A program made the position numbers and the translations under genes. 60,000 bases of DNA from Hydractinia symbiolongicarpus (Eukaryota; Cnidaria; Hydrozoa; Anthoathecata; Hydractiniidae), in assembly GCF_029227915.1 (NCBI RefSeq), contig NC_079877.1:13455351-13515350 (forward strand), read 5' to 3'. Below the pieces are notes generated by a model. That model saw nothing but the letters and a program-made list of their open reading frames with translations, made no database searches and was not told the DNA's origin. Positions 35,560 to 48,300 of the stretch are shown here, one piece after another (positions within the stretch are counted from its first letter, which is position 1; each line of letters starts with the position of its first letter).

Positions 35560-37960
35560 GCGTAAGGGAATGTTATTGTTCTGCACACGAAAGAAGTGTT
35601 ATATGTTTTGTCTATGCATGTAACGAGTTATGAAGATTTAAGAACGAAAAGCGGCGATTGATATGATTTTTTAGATTGCGTTTTTAAAATTTAAGAACGA
35701 AGAACGGCGATAGAAAAGCTTCGTTAGATCGCCTTTTAATAGTTTAAGAACAAAGTTTTCATTAAATATTTATCTTAAAATAACTTTTTTAGCACGATGA
35801 AAAAAATAAATATTTCTTAGAACATATAAATAAAACTTTTTAACACGTTAAGAAAAAACACTTGCAAAAAAACTTTTTTATTTTTTATGATTATAAATAT
35901 CTAAAATTTTAAGCAGAGTAAAAAGAGTGTTAGTATTATTCCCGAATATTATTGATATTTATTAGTTGATATTTTGTGATTGTTAACACATTCAAACAAT
36001 AACATGCATGTCTTAAATTCAACAAAAGTTTTTCGTATGTATTATTGTTAAGGTTACTGTAAAGGAAACATTTTTTTTTAGGTTTTTTGCAAAAAATTCA
36101 TGACATATAGAAAAAAAAATTCTCTCAAATGACATATTTTATGTTCCATGAAAATATTTGGAATCTTTTTTTTTCGAAAAAGCCTTTTCAGAGGTGTTAT
36201 ATCCTTCGAGAAAATATGTGCAAAATGAGTTAAGCATATTTTTTGTAAACATTATGCATGATATAAAACTACCGTATAAATATATGCATAATTTTTTTTA
36301 GATAGTTTACTACTATATATACCATCGATATATATATAAATGTTGTCGTATAAAAAATCATTAAAAAAATCAAAGTTAAGGAGTATATATACATATGTCT
36401 GTTAATAATTCTGAACGTGTGCACACATATTCAGCATAAAGAAAAAGTTCACACTTCCATCATCTTTCTGCATACTCAGTTCACACATTTTCATAACACC
36501 TACGAAAATCTTTAAACACAAATATCTCGTCAGTAAATTTTTGCATACATGCCTTTACGTTTGTGGTCTCTTTTTCCGAAAGCTTCCTATTGACTCATTA
36601 AATTTTTCGGTAATGGAAAGCTGAATAAATTATGCACAAAATGTTCCCGGATTTTTTTGTATAAATTACTGATTAGCGAATTTTGACGACAGAAAGAAAA
36701 ATATGCAGTTTTTTTGAATGATTATATATAATTACAAATAATTTCATAACGACGTTGTTACAAAAAAAATACCGGGAACCTTTTTGAATTTAATTTATGC
36801 TGAATATCATAGTGCAAAAACGAGAAGTCTGCGACCACGCGTTTGGAAAAAGAAGCCATTTTAAAACGTACGCGAAAAAAATGGTGTGTGTTTAGAAAAT
36901 TAACATCTCACGAAAAATAACACCATCAAAAAAGTCTTTCATCAAACATTCAGAAACAAAAAAAAAAATAAGAAAAAATATAAAAGTATTGATAAGTTAT
37001 AAGGGTTTTTCTGAGACTACGTGAGATCAAGTGATTTTTTTCCTTTACAGTAACCTTAACACACGCACCTATAGATAATAATAGAAACATGCAAAATACG
37101 TGTGATAACAATAGACACAAAGTTTTTTTATGTAAACATGACATTGTTACGCGACATCGTGAAATGCGTGTACATGTAACATTACAGTACAGTCTGAATG
37201 TAATCTACCGCATACACACTAATATCACACATTTGCGTGGAGGTTGGCAGTCGTTTGTCTTTGTTATAATTAAATCCCTTAAGGATTTTGCGAGTTTATA
37301 TTTGCGTGTTAAAAAACAATGCGCTCGCAAAGAAATATCGGAGCAATTATATTTCTTGTAATAGCGAGATGCATTGTGTAAATGTATTGATAAGCTATTC
37401 CCTTAAGTATTAGCGTGAAGTAATTAAATAATAAAAATCTTTTGCAAAGTTTTATAATACATTGCGCGAGAATGTATTGTTGATTTAATTACTTAAAAAG
37501 ATTCCAGAGTGTTTAATTTAAGAAAAATACGAGAAGCATTGTTCACAACTATATCTTAAATGCTGCTTTTCGTTTATAAACTTTTAAAATGCGATCTAGG
37601 AAACATTTCTATCGCCGCTATTTGTTTTTAAACTTTTAAAATGCGATTTAAAAAAACATTTCTATCGCCGCTTTTCGATTTTAAACTTTTAAAATGCGAT
37701 CTAAAAAACATTTCTATCGCTTAAAACGCTTAATTACTGCAATTAAAAATTTCAAAAGAGTTCGCGCAAAATAGATTGCTAAAATTGATCTTGCAACACA
37801 TTGTGATTAAACAATCGATCGCGTGAGGTCGTTGTTTATCAGTGAGGCAATTATTTTCTTAAAAAACAAAAGCTCTCGCAATGTTATTGTTCTGTGTAAC
37901 TATTCATGCGAGTTCCGCGTCCGTGGTAGATTAAATTCTGACTGTACTGTACATTAGCTT
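35560..37960. mobile_element. Nested inverted-repeat elements without coding sequence
   Basis: Three inverted-repeat pairs: (a) a perfect 20-bp pair at 36047-36066 and 37041-37060; (b) about 31 bp at 37179-37209 against 37925-37956 (tacagtacagtctgaat...aatctacc); (c) reverse copies of the 53-bp satellite unit at 35635-35760 facing forward copies at 37560-37720. No transposase frame was seen. It is best read as one or more non-autonomous DNA elements inserted into each other; outer limits are approximate. Confidence 0.55.
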
Positions 37961-38075
37961 TTTCTTCTAGTGCCTATTGTTGTATAATCAGTCAGAAAGA
38001 AAAAACATGCGAATTGGAAGCGTATTTACAAAAATTAACTCAGAACTTTCATTCTGGTGTATAGTAAACTAAGTT

Positions 38076-38589
38076 ATGGCAGATACACATTTTGAATTAT
38101 TCACTGCACTTAGAGGTTTTCATGTTTACTGAACAGCATGAACACAATAACAAGTACGATAAGTTTGCGGTGGCTGGACAAGCGCTCTTGAGAGGTCCAT
38201 TAGGAGAAGTAACTGTTGGACATATTCCTAGAGAACTTTCCCGTTATACTTGGTATGCTATGGTAGGAGGAGCGAAATTCAAAGCTTTTGTTAATGATGC
38301 AAACCAGAGGCCATCCCCATTACTTCAAGGTGGGCTTGAAATACAAATCACAATGGAAGTAAGATGGCTGAACATACAAAAACTTTCGATTTACACAGCA
38401 AAATTTGCAGAAGTTCATTATCCAATGTATTTGGATTATGTCAACAGCTCCAAAGCTATCCTGGAAGAACTTGTTGGCCATGAAATCAAATATTCAGATA
38501 ACGATGAGGAAAGTGACAATAAAGAAGAAAGTAATTGCGAAGAATCTGCTGAAAGCTGTAGTGACGATGAATGTATGATTACTCATTAG
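38076..38589 (+). pseudogene. HIRAN-like domain protein, one frameshift
   Basis: ATG 38076 opens MADTHFELFTALRGFHVY, then stops. Shifting one base continues as TEQHEHNNKYDKFAV...GEVTVGHIPRELSRYTWYAM, KFKAFVNDANQRPSPLLQGG and LEIQITMEVRW, ending in an acidic Ser/Glu/Asp tail at 38589. The N-x-x-DKFAVA...G-VGHIPRELSR pattern is that of HIRAN-like domains, which in other proteins bind DNA ends. In cnidarians such stand-alone frames are often repeat-associated (recalled, not checked). It lies just right of the inverted-repeat elements. Without the frameshift it would be a small protein of about 170 residues. Confidence 0.55.
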
Positions 38590-38771
38590 TTATAATTAGT
38601 ATTTCTTTTCATTGAAAATTTATTAAAATCTAGTATCCGTCTTGTTCTTTTCAGGATAACATACCTCTGCAAGAAATAGCCTTGAAATTTAATTAAAGCG
38701 CGAAAATAAATTTTAATTGAGGACAAAAAATGTATATATGATGTATATATGATAATGTGTGTATACACTAG

Positions 38772-39475
38772 GCAGGCCCCTATGGCTCACTTCTCTTCTT
38801 AATGAAAACACTTCTCTTCTTAGTCAAAACACTTCTCTTCCATTTGAAATACTTTCTTCCAAAGTGAGAAACACTTCTCTTCCATGAACTCAAAAAATTC
38901 CCAGTCCCAATTCTGGTTCTACAATATTTATTGAGATGGATTTTGATAACTCGTGTTTTTGAATAAATGACCAACCACACTGATTTTTTTGCATTTTTGA
39001 TACATATTTGATACATAAGGGGGACTGCGAAAGACGAGAGAGACAGGGGTGAAGAAATGACTTTGTGGTATTCATTAAGGATGTAGTTTTCTTGGTGGAC
39101 ACTACTATGATTTTGAGGACTCTGGAAAGCCATTTATCGTGTCTTGATAATTAAAATTTCCTACTCCACTACTGATCTGAATTGATTTGTGATATTATTT
39201 TAATCATGCAAATGCACCAGGACCTGCTACAATATAAAGCTTTTGGTAAATTGAGCATGTGTTAGCAAACTGTTCTTCTTGTGAAAAGTGAGAAAAATTT
39301 CTGACCATATGTGTAAAATTTAGATTTAGATTTTTAAATTTAGTTGTGAAGAGAAAGTTCTGGCCACATGTAGGGAAGTGTTAAGTGCAGAAGAGAACAA
39401 AATACAAAAAAGAAGTGTGAAAATGCAGAACAGAACTGTTTGGGTCATAGAAGAAAAGTGAGCCATTTGGGGGCC
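38772..39475. mobile_element. MITE of about 700 bp with CACTTCTCTTCTT subterminal repeats
   Basis: Left end cccctatggctcacttctct; the right end near 39450-39472 is its inverse with few changes (agaaaagtgagccatttggg). Inside the left end the phrase acttctcttctt repeats about four times at roughly 20-bp spacing. Matching gaagag motifs lie near the right end. A frame of a flanking LINE stops exactly at the right boundary. Confidence 0.65.
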
Positions 39476-39890
39476 ATCGTAGTGAAGGGGTTTCGAAAGA
39501 AATAATTCTGATAGCTTGATTTTGAAGAATTTTAATACAATGCATACAATAATTTTTTTGACCCAAAACTTGTGAACAGTATAAATACAGTGAATAAAAT
39601 ATGGCATAGTAAATCAGCAGCAGTATATTTTTCGGGACAATTTTGCAAGAGCTCCATTAGCTTTCTTTAGACTAGTTATAGCATCATTTATTGTGATTCC
39701 CAACTTAGGTTGGGGCTTAGAATGATTCCAAGGTATTTGACATGATCAATAGGATAGATTTTAGTACTATATATATTTAATATAAAATGGAAATGAAGAG
39801 GCTTAAAAGGACTTTTGAAAATGACATATATGTTCTGTTTTTGTTTTGTTGAGGGAAATCTTATTGGCATTCAGCCAGTGAAAAAGGAGC
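39476..39890 (-). pseudogene. Non-LTR reverse transcriptase C-terminal fragment
   Basis: Leftward frames give NKTKTEHICHFQ-like sequence, IDHVKYLGIILSPNLSWESQ, INDAITSLKKANGALAKLS and QAIRIISFETPSLR. This is the region after the YADD box in CR1/Jockey-type LINEs. The frame is broken at least twice. Its downstream part is replaced by the MITE at 39475. Confidence 0.65.
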
Positions 39891-39904
39891 TTGAGATATA
39901 TATT

Positions 39905-40260
39905 ACATATATATTAAATGCTTGGTGTTTTGGCATCAGAGATGCTGCCTTTTACTGGTTCGAGTCCTACTTAACGAGTCGAATGCAGCCGACTCTTGTA
40001 ATCGACATAGGATCAGATCTGCTTCATGAAGACGCTTTTGGGGTGCCGCAGGTATCTGTGTTGGGGCCCCTGCTCTTTCTTTTGTATATTGATGACTTTA
40101 TATTTATTATTATAAATAGTGTTGTTTTTAATGTGTTTTTTTATCACCAAAGGATTTTGAAATCTGCCTTTTGCTTTAACAAATTTAGTGCCACACCACA
40201 GTGTGCTGGTAAACATTCCCTTTTGACACAACTCTCCTCAAGTCGTATTGTGAAAAAAGC
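39905..40260 (+). pseudogene. Non-LTR reverse transcriptase fragment, opposite strand to its neighbour
   Basis: FGIRDAAFYWFESYLTSRMQ, then FGVPQVSVLGPLLFLLYIDD: the central RT block. GVPQG has become GVPQV. It abuts the minus-strand RT fragment head to head, which looks like an inversion typical of LINE insertion by twin priming. Confidence 0.6.
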
Positions 40261-40789
40261 TTAGTTTTTAGATTATGTGAGATGGCATTCAAAATTTCTC
40301 TTGGATGCTGCCATAACCAACCCTGTTTGACGGCTGTTTAAATTACGAAGTCATATTGCTCTTCACAACGTGCTTGGGCTTACAAGGAAGTGTTGTGGAA
40401 AGGTGCATCTTTAACGTCTGATTCGCTTTGAACTTCTGATTCTAACTCTGACTCCTCACTAATTGAAGTCTCTAGCTCTTTACCTTTCACTAATCTCATT
40501 TTTTACTTTTCCTCGTCGTTGTTTTTTGTTTTTTCGGTACATGTCAACCAATGATTTTGCAATTTGTATGTCGAGAATTTGATCGAAAAATGTTGAAAAA
40601 AATAGAAAAACTATAGATAATAGATAACAGTGTATTGAATGCAAATAATCTAAATAATGAACATCAAAAATCTTTCGAAAATAAATGCAACAAACTTTTT
40701 TCTTCTTCAGTTAACAACCTTTTATTGATGTAATCATTTCTAACTTTAGTATTACTCTTAACAAAAAAAATTAAATAATAATTATCATC

Positions 40790-41060
40790 AACTGATTCGA
40801 TTCTTGGCATATCACTACTAATATCTCAAAGGGTTATTTTTTGTGAAATAAAGTAGTTCATATATTGTTCTATGAAAGTCCTCTAATCCCCTGAATTCAA
40901 CATCATCAATCACGGGAGTGATTTTTGTTTTTCATACATCACATCAAGAACATGTGTTGCAAGCTCCATGTCATGTAATTCATTAAACAACACAAAATGA
41001 TATAACACATCATTTTTCTCCCTAAACAAAAATGTACCCACCACATAAATTGACAATAAA
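40790..41060 (-). pseudogene. Unrecognised coding remnant
   Basis: Leftward: GTFLFREKNDVLYHFVLFNE, then LHDMELATHVLDVMYEKQKS, and after a one-base shift IDDVEFRGLEDFHRTIYELL. The continuity of sense across a single frameshift suggests an old coding sequence, probably from a mobile element. Family not known. Confidence 0.3.
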
Positions 41061-42320
41061 CAGCGTACCAAAATGTTCTACAATAAAAGAAACAAGTGTT
41101 TAGGGATTAGCCATGTTACGAAATCTGAAATTTTTAGGTACTAAAAATCACAAATTGGATGCATTATCTTTTTTATCTTTGTACAAAGTGCGCCATTAAA
41201 AAATTGGCCATTCAATCCAATACACCTTTCCCAAATTCTTAATTATTTCAAACCTAATTAAAGCGTTCAATACTAAAAATGATTCCTATCCCTAAGTTCC
41301 TTAACAAAAGATAGAACAAATTACCTAATTTTCTAAATATTTCTGTTCGTTATTAGTGCCTCAATTCCAAGCTGAAAGTTACGGTCAAACCCTTTATATA
41401 GCCGAGCTTTCCAAGAATAGCCTTGTTTTCCAAATACTACTATTAATAAACTGCTGCTACTGCTATTAATAAATATTCTATTTATTTGAATCCCCATTTT
41501 CATTCTCATGTTCCAATTTTTTCGACAAGGTTTAAACTGAAAACCTACTACATTGCAGCTCTGTTTTGTGCTTTTTAACATTTATGCTTTTAACATTTCT
41601 TGTAAAAATGTTATTATATACTAAGGGAAATCACCTCTGGAGCTTGCTAAGCATATTTTTTTGCCTTTAAATCAAAACTCCCATTACGACATCAATGTAG
41701 TATTTATAAAATAGTGCTTTATGTAATGAGAAGAGGTAATTTTGTTAGAGATATTATATGGGCTAGAATGCATTAATGATTATTGAATTTGTTATCACAC
41801 CAGATGTCATTAGCAGCTTGAAATTGGCTAAAGTACCACTGGATGCAGTCATTAAAGAAAAGTTTAGGCATGTAGGAAATTGCATGCCAAAAGTTGCTGT
41901 AATGAGGCATTAGTAGTCTCCTGTCTACAAAAAATGAACATAATATTGGTTTTGAAAACAACCTGTGGAGTGTGATTTGCTTATTTCCATGTTCTGTTTG
42001 AAGTTTTGAATGAGAAAAGTAATAGCCATTTTATATACATTTATTAACATGCCTTATGGCTTTTGCAACTTAAAAGATAAAATAGTGAACAATAAGTACG
42101 AAATACAGAAAGAAAAGAATATTATTCCTTGTGTTTTTTTTTTTTTTCATTAGATTTACAAAAATAATTATTTGTTCCTGATTCTCTGGTGGTTTTGTTT
42201 GTTCACAACTGGCTGGTTGATCATTCTGTACAGACTGCTGATTTACTGTTGGTTCTCTGGTTGTTCTGTGAAAATTGGTGTTTGGTGTTTTATAACTGAC
42301 CTTAATCCAAATACATAATA

Positions 42321-45300
42321 ATGCAACCATATGTACAGCTTCCGAAAGTCCAAGTAAGTGTTAACTTGTAGTCTTTCATGGCAGAAATTTAAAGTATTCG
42401 TCGTAAAAGGGAAAAATAACAGCAATAAATTTAGCTAATGTCAGTTATGTGATGTTGTCAGAACGTGAAATTTTAACCAAATTTTAACATTCTTTTTAAA
42501 GTTTCCGATAGCCAAATAAAAGTTATTTATTTAAAGTTTGTATAAAAGATGCCAAAAATCATCAATTATTTTATTGTTTTCAAACAAGGAATTGGGTTAA
42601 TCTTTGTGGTTGTGTTGCAATTTTCAAGTTTTATTCTAAGGAAAGTAATTATTATTTCCCCAATGGTCAATAATTAAGACTCTGAGAGGTATATGGGATC
42701 TAAAAAATTGTCTTCCAGGTGTCTAATAGATGAATGTAGCCCCCACCCCCTGTGAACTGATTAGGATTAAATGTTGTTATTTCAATTTTTAACAGAAACA
42801 CATCAAGTTTCGATATGATAATTCACCAAGGCATGGATTCCTGAAGGACGAAAATCAGAAGCCTCTGGAATTAGTGGTAAGTAGATGAATTAACTTTATT
42901 CAACTTTCAACAATGTCAACAGAGAGAAGGTGAATGCTGTGTAAGTCAGCAGTATCATATTTTGTTACATCAGTGGTGAAGCAAGCTTGAATGCCTAGAA
43001 ATTTGCCTTATAACTCATAAGAACAAGCATTTGTGAATGTGACTATACTGCATGATGGACCAGAATGTTTACTTACATTTAGTAAATGTAAGTAAACATT
43101 CTGGTCAACACTAATTATAAATGAACTGTAAATTTTACAGTTCATTTATAATTAGTGTTGATCTCTCATTTCTTATCATATATAATTTAATTTTCCAGTT
43201 TAGGATATATAGCCAGTATTTTTTTTCATGTATCTGTAAACTGTGTCTCCTTAAAGATACTGACTACCTTTATCAAAGAATTCACCCAAACTAAAGAATG
43301 AATATTTTTTTGACAATAAATGAACGAAAATAGACAGAAACAGTTTTTTATTGTAAATCTGCTCTGTTGAATTTTTCATTTTGATAAAAAAAGAAATCCA
43401 GTCACAAGCATGAAAAAAACTTACTATAGATTTTAGAGTTTAGAGGTCACGCTCAAATTTTAAATTATGTTTGTCAATGGATTGTTACATTAATTATTTG
43501 CCATAATTTTATAAAAAGCAGGAAAATAGAAACACATAAAAAAACTATTTAGTTTTCACCATCTTCAGTACAAATGAAAACGTTCGTGTTGAAAAGCTTT
43601 TACATTTTTTATATTTTATGTTTCTATTTTCCTGTGTTCCGAACAAGCATTATTTACAACAGAGTTTATTTAGATCATTGGTTGGATCTAAAACCCTTAA
43701 GTGTTTCATTGTTTCTTTCATCAGCATGACTCCCAGGCTGCATCATATAAAAAAACAGAGGCGTTTGGTATGTCGCGCTCCTAAAAAATATTTTCTGAGA
43801 TTTTGGTGCCTGATTTATTACTCGCCTGGGTCCTGTCCTGGTCTTTTGAGGTGCGCGATCGTGCCCCGCACCTCCGCACACTCCTGCAACAATGGAGCAG
43901 CGTCTTCAATCATGCACCAAAAACACCTTAGTCACTTCAATAATGCGCACCTGAAATGTCTTTTGTATGAAGTTTATATTTAGCTTTATTTCACTCAAAC
44001 CAAAACGTTTTGAAACCATGTAGAATATACATTTTACTTTGTTTATGATTAGGAATATATACTAGTACATATTACTCTTGTTGTTTAAAAAATGTTTTCC
44101 ATCAAAAAAGTTATGTATACTTCCACTGCCATTGAACTGCACCTTCTGCCATGAAAAAGTCCTTAAAATTTTCTCTTGCTGTTTTGGCCGAAACTGTAGA
44201 ATTGTGACCAGTTTTAGGAACTTGCAATGGATGAAAGTGTTCCAAATCATTTTCTTCTCGCCATTCTCCGTCTATAAAATTTCCTTCGTCGTCAAATGAA
44301 TCCACTAAGATGTTTGGGTGATAGGTATTCTGCGATGCTTGGCTCTTACATAGCATATTGTGAAGGGCTAGCGTTGTCAGAATGATATTTTCGACCCGTT
44401 TTGGAGAAAGTGGAATTGTGGTGTGATATATTCGTCATTTGTTTGCCAATATCCCAAAAAGATTCTCAGAAATTCGTCTTGTACGGCTATGTCTGTAGTT
44501 GTAAATTCTTCTATCGACAGTCAGATTGTTTTGGGGATATGCTTTCATCATATACGTTTTAAACGCAAAGGCGTCATCTCCCAAAAAAACGAATGGCATA
44601 TTAGGATATGCATCTGAAATTGACTTATTTTTGGAAGTTCAACAACTCGATCCACAATAGATAACTGTAGCTGCGATTTGTTCCAAACTCCCCCGTCATT
44701 TGTTCTGCCGTTTAAACCTACATCCGCCCATAAACACTGGTAACCCGGACCATGGGTTTTCTTGTAATTTAAATAAAATGATCCACCATTATCGGGTTTT
44801 TTAATTGTAACATGTTTTACATCAATTGCTCCTAACGCGTGTGGATAATTCCAGCGATGTTTGAACCTCTCTGCAATGTGTCCCCATTCATCAGTGGATG
44901 GCGAAGGTACAAAGCGTCCAAGTAGTCAAAATCTTCCACGCTCATTCTAAACAGTCGAGTTATTTTTCACTCGTCTAACACATTTTAGGAGCGTACCAAG
45001 GTGCGCGCGCGATCGTGCACCTAATATGACGCAGCCTGTCGGAGGACTCCTTTCCCTAAATTGTTGGATTTTATGAGCTTTAATGGTAATCTTTAACGCA
45101 GGCTTTTTTTTCAAATTTTGAGAAACCATATTCTTTTTTTTGGCAAGGCTTTTAGACTGTCCAAATTTTTTCTCACTGTAATCGATACCATGTTGTTAAA
45201 CAATTCTATTTTAAGACAGAGGTACGAACTTTCAAATCGTTTTTGTACTTCATTTACCTAGTCCAGTGTAATTTCTTATCAAACGTCAAAGTTGATATAA

Positions 45301-48300
45301 ACAAAAATATACATAGTAAAAATGTAGAGCTTGCAGAGTATCAGTTACCCTAGACTGAACAGACGTGGAAGCACTTTAACCTCCTGAAACTGGAAATGAA
45401 TGGATTCCCATATCTTGTAGACCTAGGTGCCTAAAGTTACATGTAAACAAAGAAAGTACCCCTGGATTAGAATCACTTTCTGAGCGTTCCACAAAACATA
45501 GTTTTTCACCATGTTGACCATAATGTTGCGAAGCAAAAATCTTTGTATTTAATAAAATTTATTTCCACAAATCTATATTTTGTTTACATGTTTGTGAAAA
45601 GATTTTAATTTTTTTTTCTAGCTTCGAAATGCAGAAAGGGGAATGGTTTTTGTTTGCCTAGCTGATGAATTTGGTAAGCTGCACCCACACCGTCTTTCCA
45701 AAGAAGCTGGAAAAAAATTGAAAAATTTTCATTGCATTTATATGAAAAAAGATCAACCAGAAAGGTAAGTGTCAGATTGTTTAAAGGGGATCGAGTTCAA
45801 TTTTGTTTTTGTAATTGTTAAAAATGTATATATGTGATGTGATTGTTGAAAAATTACGAAGCTCTGAGTAGGACAAAACATTAGATTTCTGTTTCTAACA
45901 TTAATAAATAGTTTGTACTAAAAATATATATAATAATGTGAGAATTATCTCTAAATGAGACCTACACTGCTGTGAAAAGGTTTGTTAACATCGTGGTTCG
46001 TGTTTATTTCATGTTACGCACAAACCGCGATAGCCCACGATGCGTATTCTTTTAACAATCGTGGACCTCACGATCATGTTTCGTGGACTGCACGAACAAA
46101 AATTAATTATTACATTCCACGATAGTAACTTCTATTGTAAAACAATAAAGACCGTTAGTTTATCAATTAAATCAAAAACTGACGGCAAAAAAATAAATTA
46201 ACACTTGTTGTTTTGATTCGTTGTCATGAAGCTAGCTACATAATAGATTTTAATCGTTCGTGAATCAAAATGCGATGTAAAAAAATATTTCTATCGCCGC
46301 TTTTCATTTATAAACTTTGAAAATGCGATCTAAAAAAAAAACATTTCTATCGCCGCTTTTCGTTTATAAACTTTTAAAATCTGATCTAAAAAAATATTTC
46401 TATCGTCGCTTTTCGTTTATAAACTTTTAAAATGCGATCTAAAAAAACATTTCTATCGCCGCTTTTCGTTTATAAACTTTTAAAATGCGACTTAAAAAAA
46501 ACATTTTTTATCGCCGCTATTTGTTTTTAAACTTTTAAAATGCGACTTAAAAAAAAAACATTTCTATCGCCGCTTTTCGTTTTTATAAAATGCGACTTAA
46601 AAAAAAAACATTTCTATCGCCGCTTTTCGTTTATAAACTTTTAAAATGTGATCTAAAAAAATATTTCTATCGCCGCTTTTCGTTTATAAACTTTTAAAAT
46701 GCGACTTAAAAAAAACATTTCTATCGCCGCTATTTGTTTTTAAACTTTTAAAATGCGACTTAAAAAAAAAACATTTCTATCGCCGCTTTTCGTTTTTATA
46801 AAATGCGACTTAAAAAAAAACATTTCTATCGCCGCTATTTGTTTTAAAACTTTTAAAATGCGATCTAAAAAAACATTTCTATCGCCGCTATTCGTTTTTA
46901 AACTTTTAAAATGCAATCTAAAAGAACATTTCTATTGCCGCTTTTCGTTTTTAAACTTTAAAATGCAATCTAAAAAAGCATTTCTATCGGCGCAGACAAA
47001 TTTAACTTTTCTAGGCAAATGACATTTCATAAAAATACGGTCGCGTCTATGACGAAAAAGTATACACCAAGCAAAAACTGTGAATATGCTTTTTTAACTT
47101 GATAAAACCTGAAACAAACAAATTGACTTTAATAAATGACTTTTTTTAAAAGAAAAAAAAAAAAAATTATACTGGCTATAAAAATTGTGGAGCTCGCGAA
47201 AATAATCGTGTGACACACGATCCTTCGTGGAGATAATAATATTAGCGTGGTGGCCACGATAGAATGTTTGAATGTTTGTTATACATAAAGACCACTATTT
47301 TATCGTGGTTCGTGTGCACCACGCTCGTTACACAGTACCGGTAAATGTCATGATCCATTTCCTAATGGACATTGCATTTCCTAAAACAATTATTTTCTTC
47401 CATGCTTTACACTAATGCAACTTGTAGCTAAACAAATACTGGCTGTGAAAATTTAACCTAAGTAGTAACAGATGTAAAACAGCAAGGTATTTTTAACTTT
47501 CTTTTGCATATCTAACAATGCACAATGATTTTAAATCCATTCAAGAAATTGAAGAAAGGTATAACACTGAAATCGTAAAAAAGACATCAGCCTTTTAGTT
47601 ATTAGTAATAAATTTTAACAGATATTGTTGCAGAGATGGTAAAAGCATCTGGATATGTTGGAGTTGAGTTTATTACAAGTCTTGCTAACCAGATTATAAA
47701 GGATGGTGCTATTTCGAGTAAGTGGCAGTTAAGTGTAATAGTGAATTATTTCAAGGGCAAGGGTGATGCATTAGAAAGAGGTAACTATAAAGGGTTGAAG
47801 TTGGTTGATCAAGTAATAAAAGTTATTGAAAGGTGATTGATAAGTTACTTAGAAAAGAATTGATATAGATAAGATGCAATTTGGTTTTGTTCCAGGGCAT
47901 GACACTACAGATGCAATATTTTTACTCAGACAGCTTCAGGAACAGTATTTAGGAAAGAGAAAGAATCTCAATTTTGCCTTTGTAGATTTAGAGAAAGCTT
48001 TTGATAGAGTGCCACGTAAAGTTATTTGGTGGGCTATGAGAAAATTAGGTGTGGATGAGTGGCTAGTTACGATGGTTCAGTCTATGTACAGCAATGCTAG
48101 AAGTCGTGTCAGGATTAACGATTCACTTAGTGATGAATTTAGTGTAAATGTTGGTGTACATCAAGGTTCTGTACTTAGTCCTTTGTTGTTTATTCTAGTC
48201 TTAGAAGCGCTGTCGATGGAGTTCAGAACAGGTTGTCCATGGAAGTTATTGTATGCAGATGATTTGGTTCTCATAGCAGAGTCGATGGAAGAATTAGTTG

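Noticed and set aside
43618-43983. 121-codon frame in gene 2 intron 2
   Set aside because: No domain, and an equally open frame on the other strand; likely chance in a slightly GC-richer patch.
46260-46990. CRISPR-like array
   Set aside because: Units are contiguous and alike over their whole length with no unique spacers, and the context is eukaryotic.
46753-47022. 89-codon frame over the 53-bp satellite
   Set aside because: The frame follows the repeat unit and shifts with its length variants; composition artefact.
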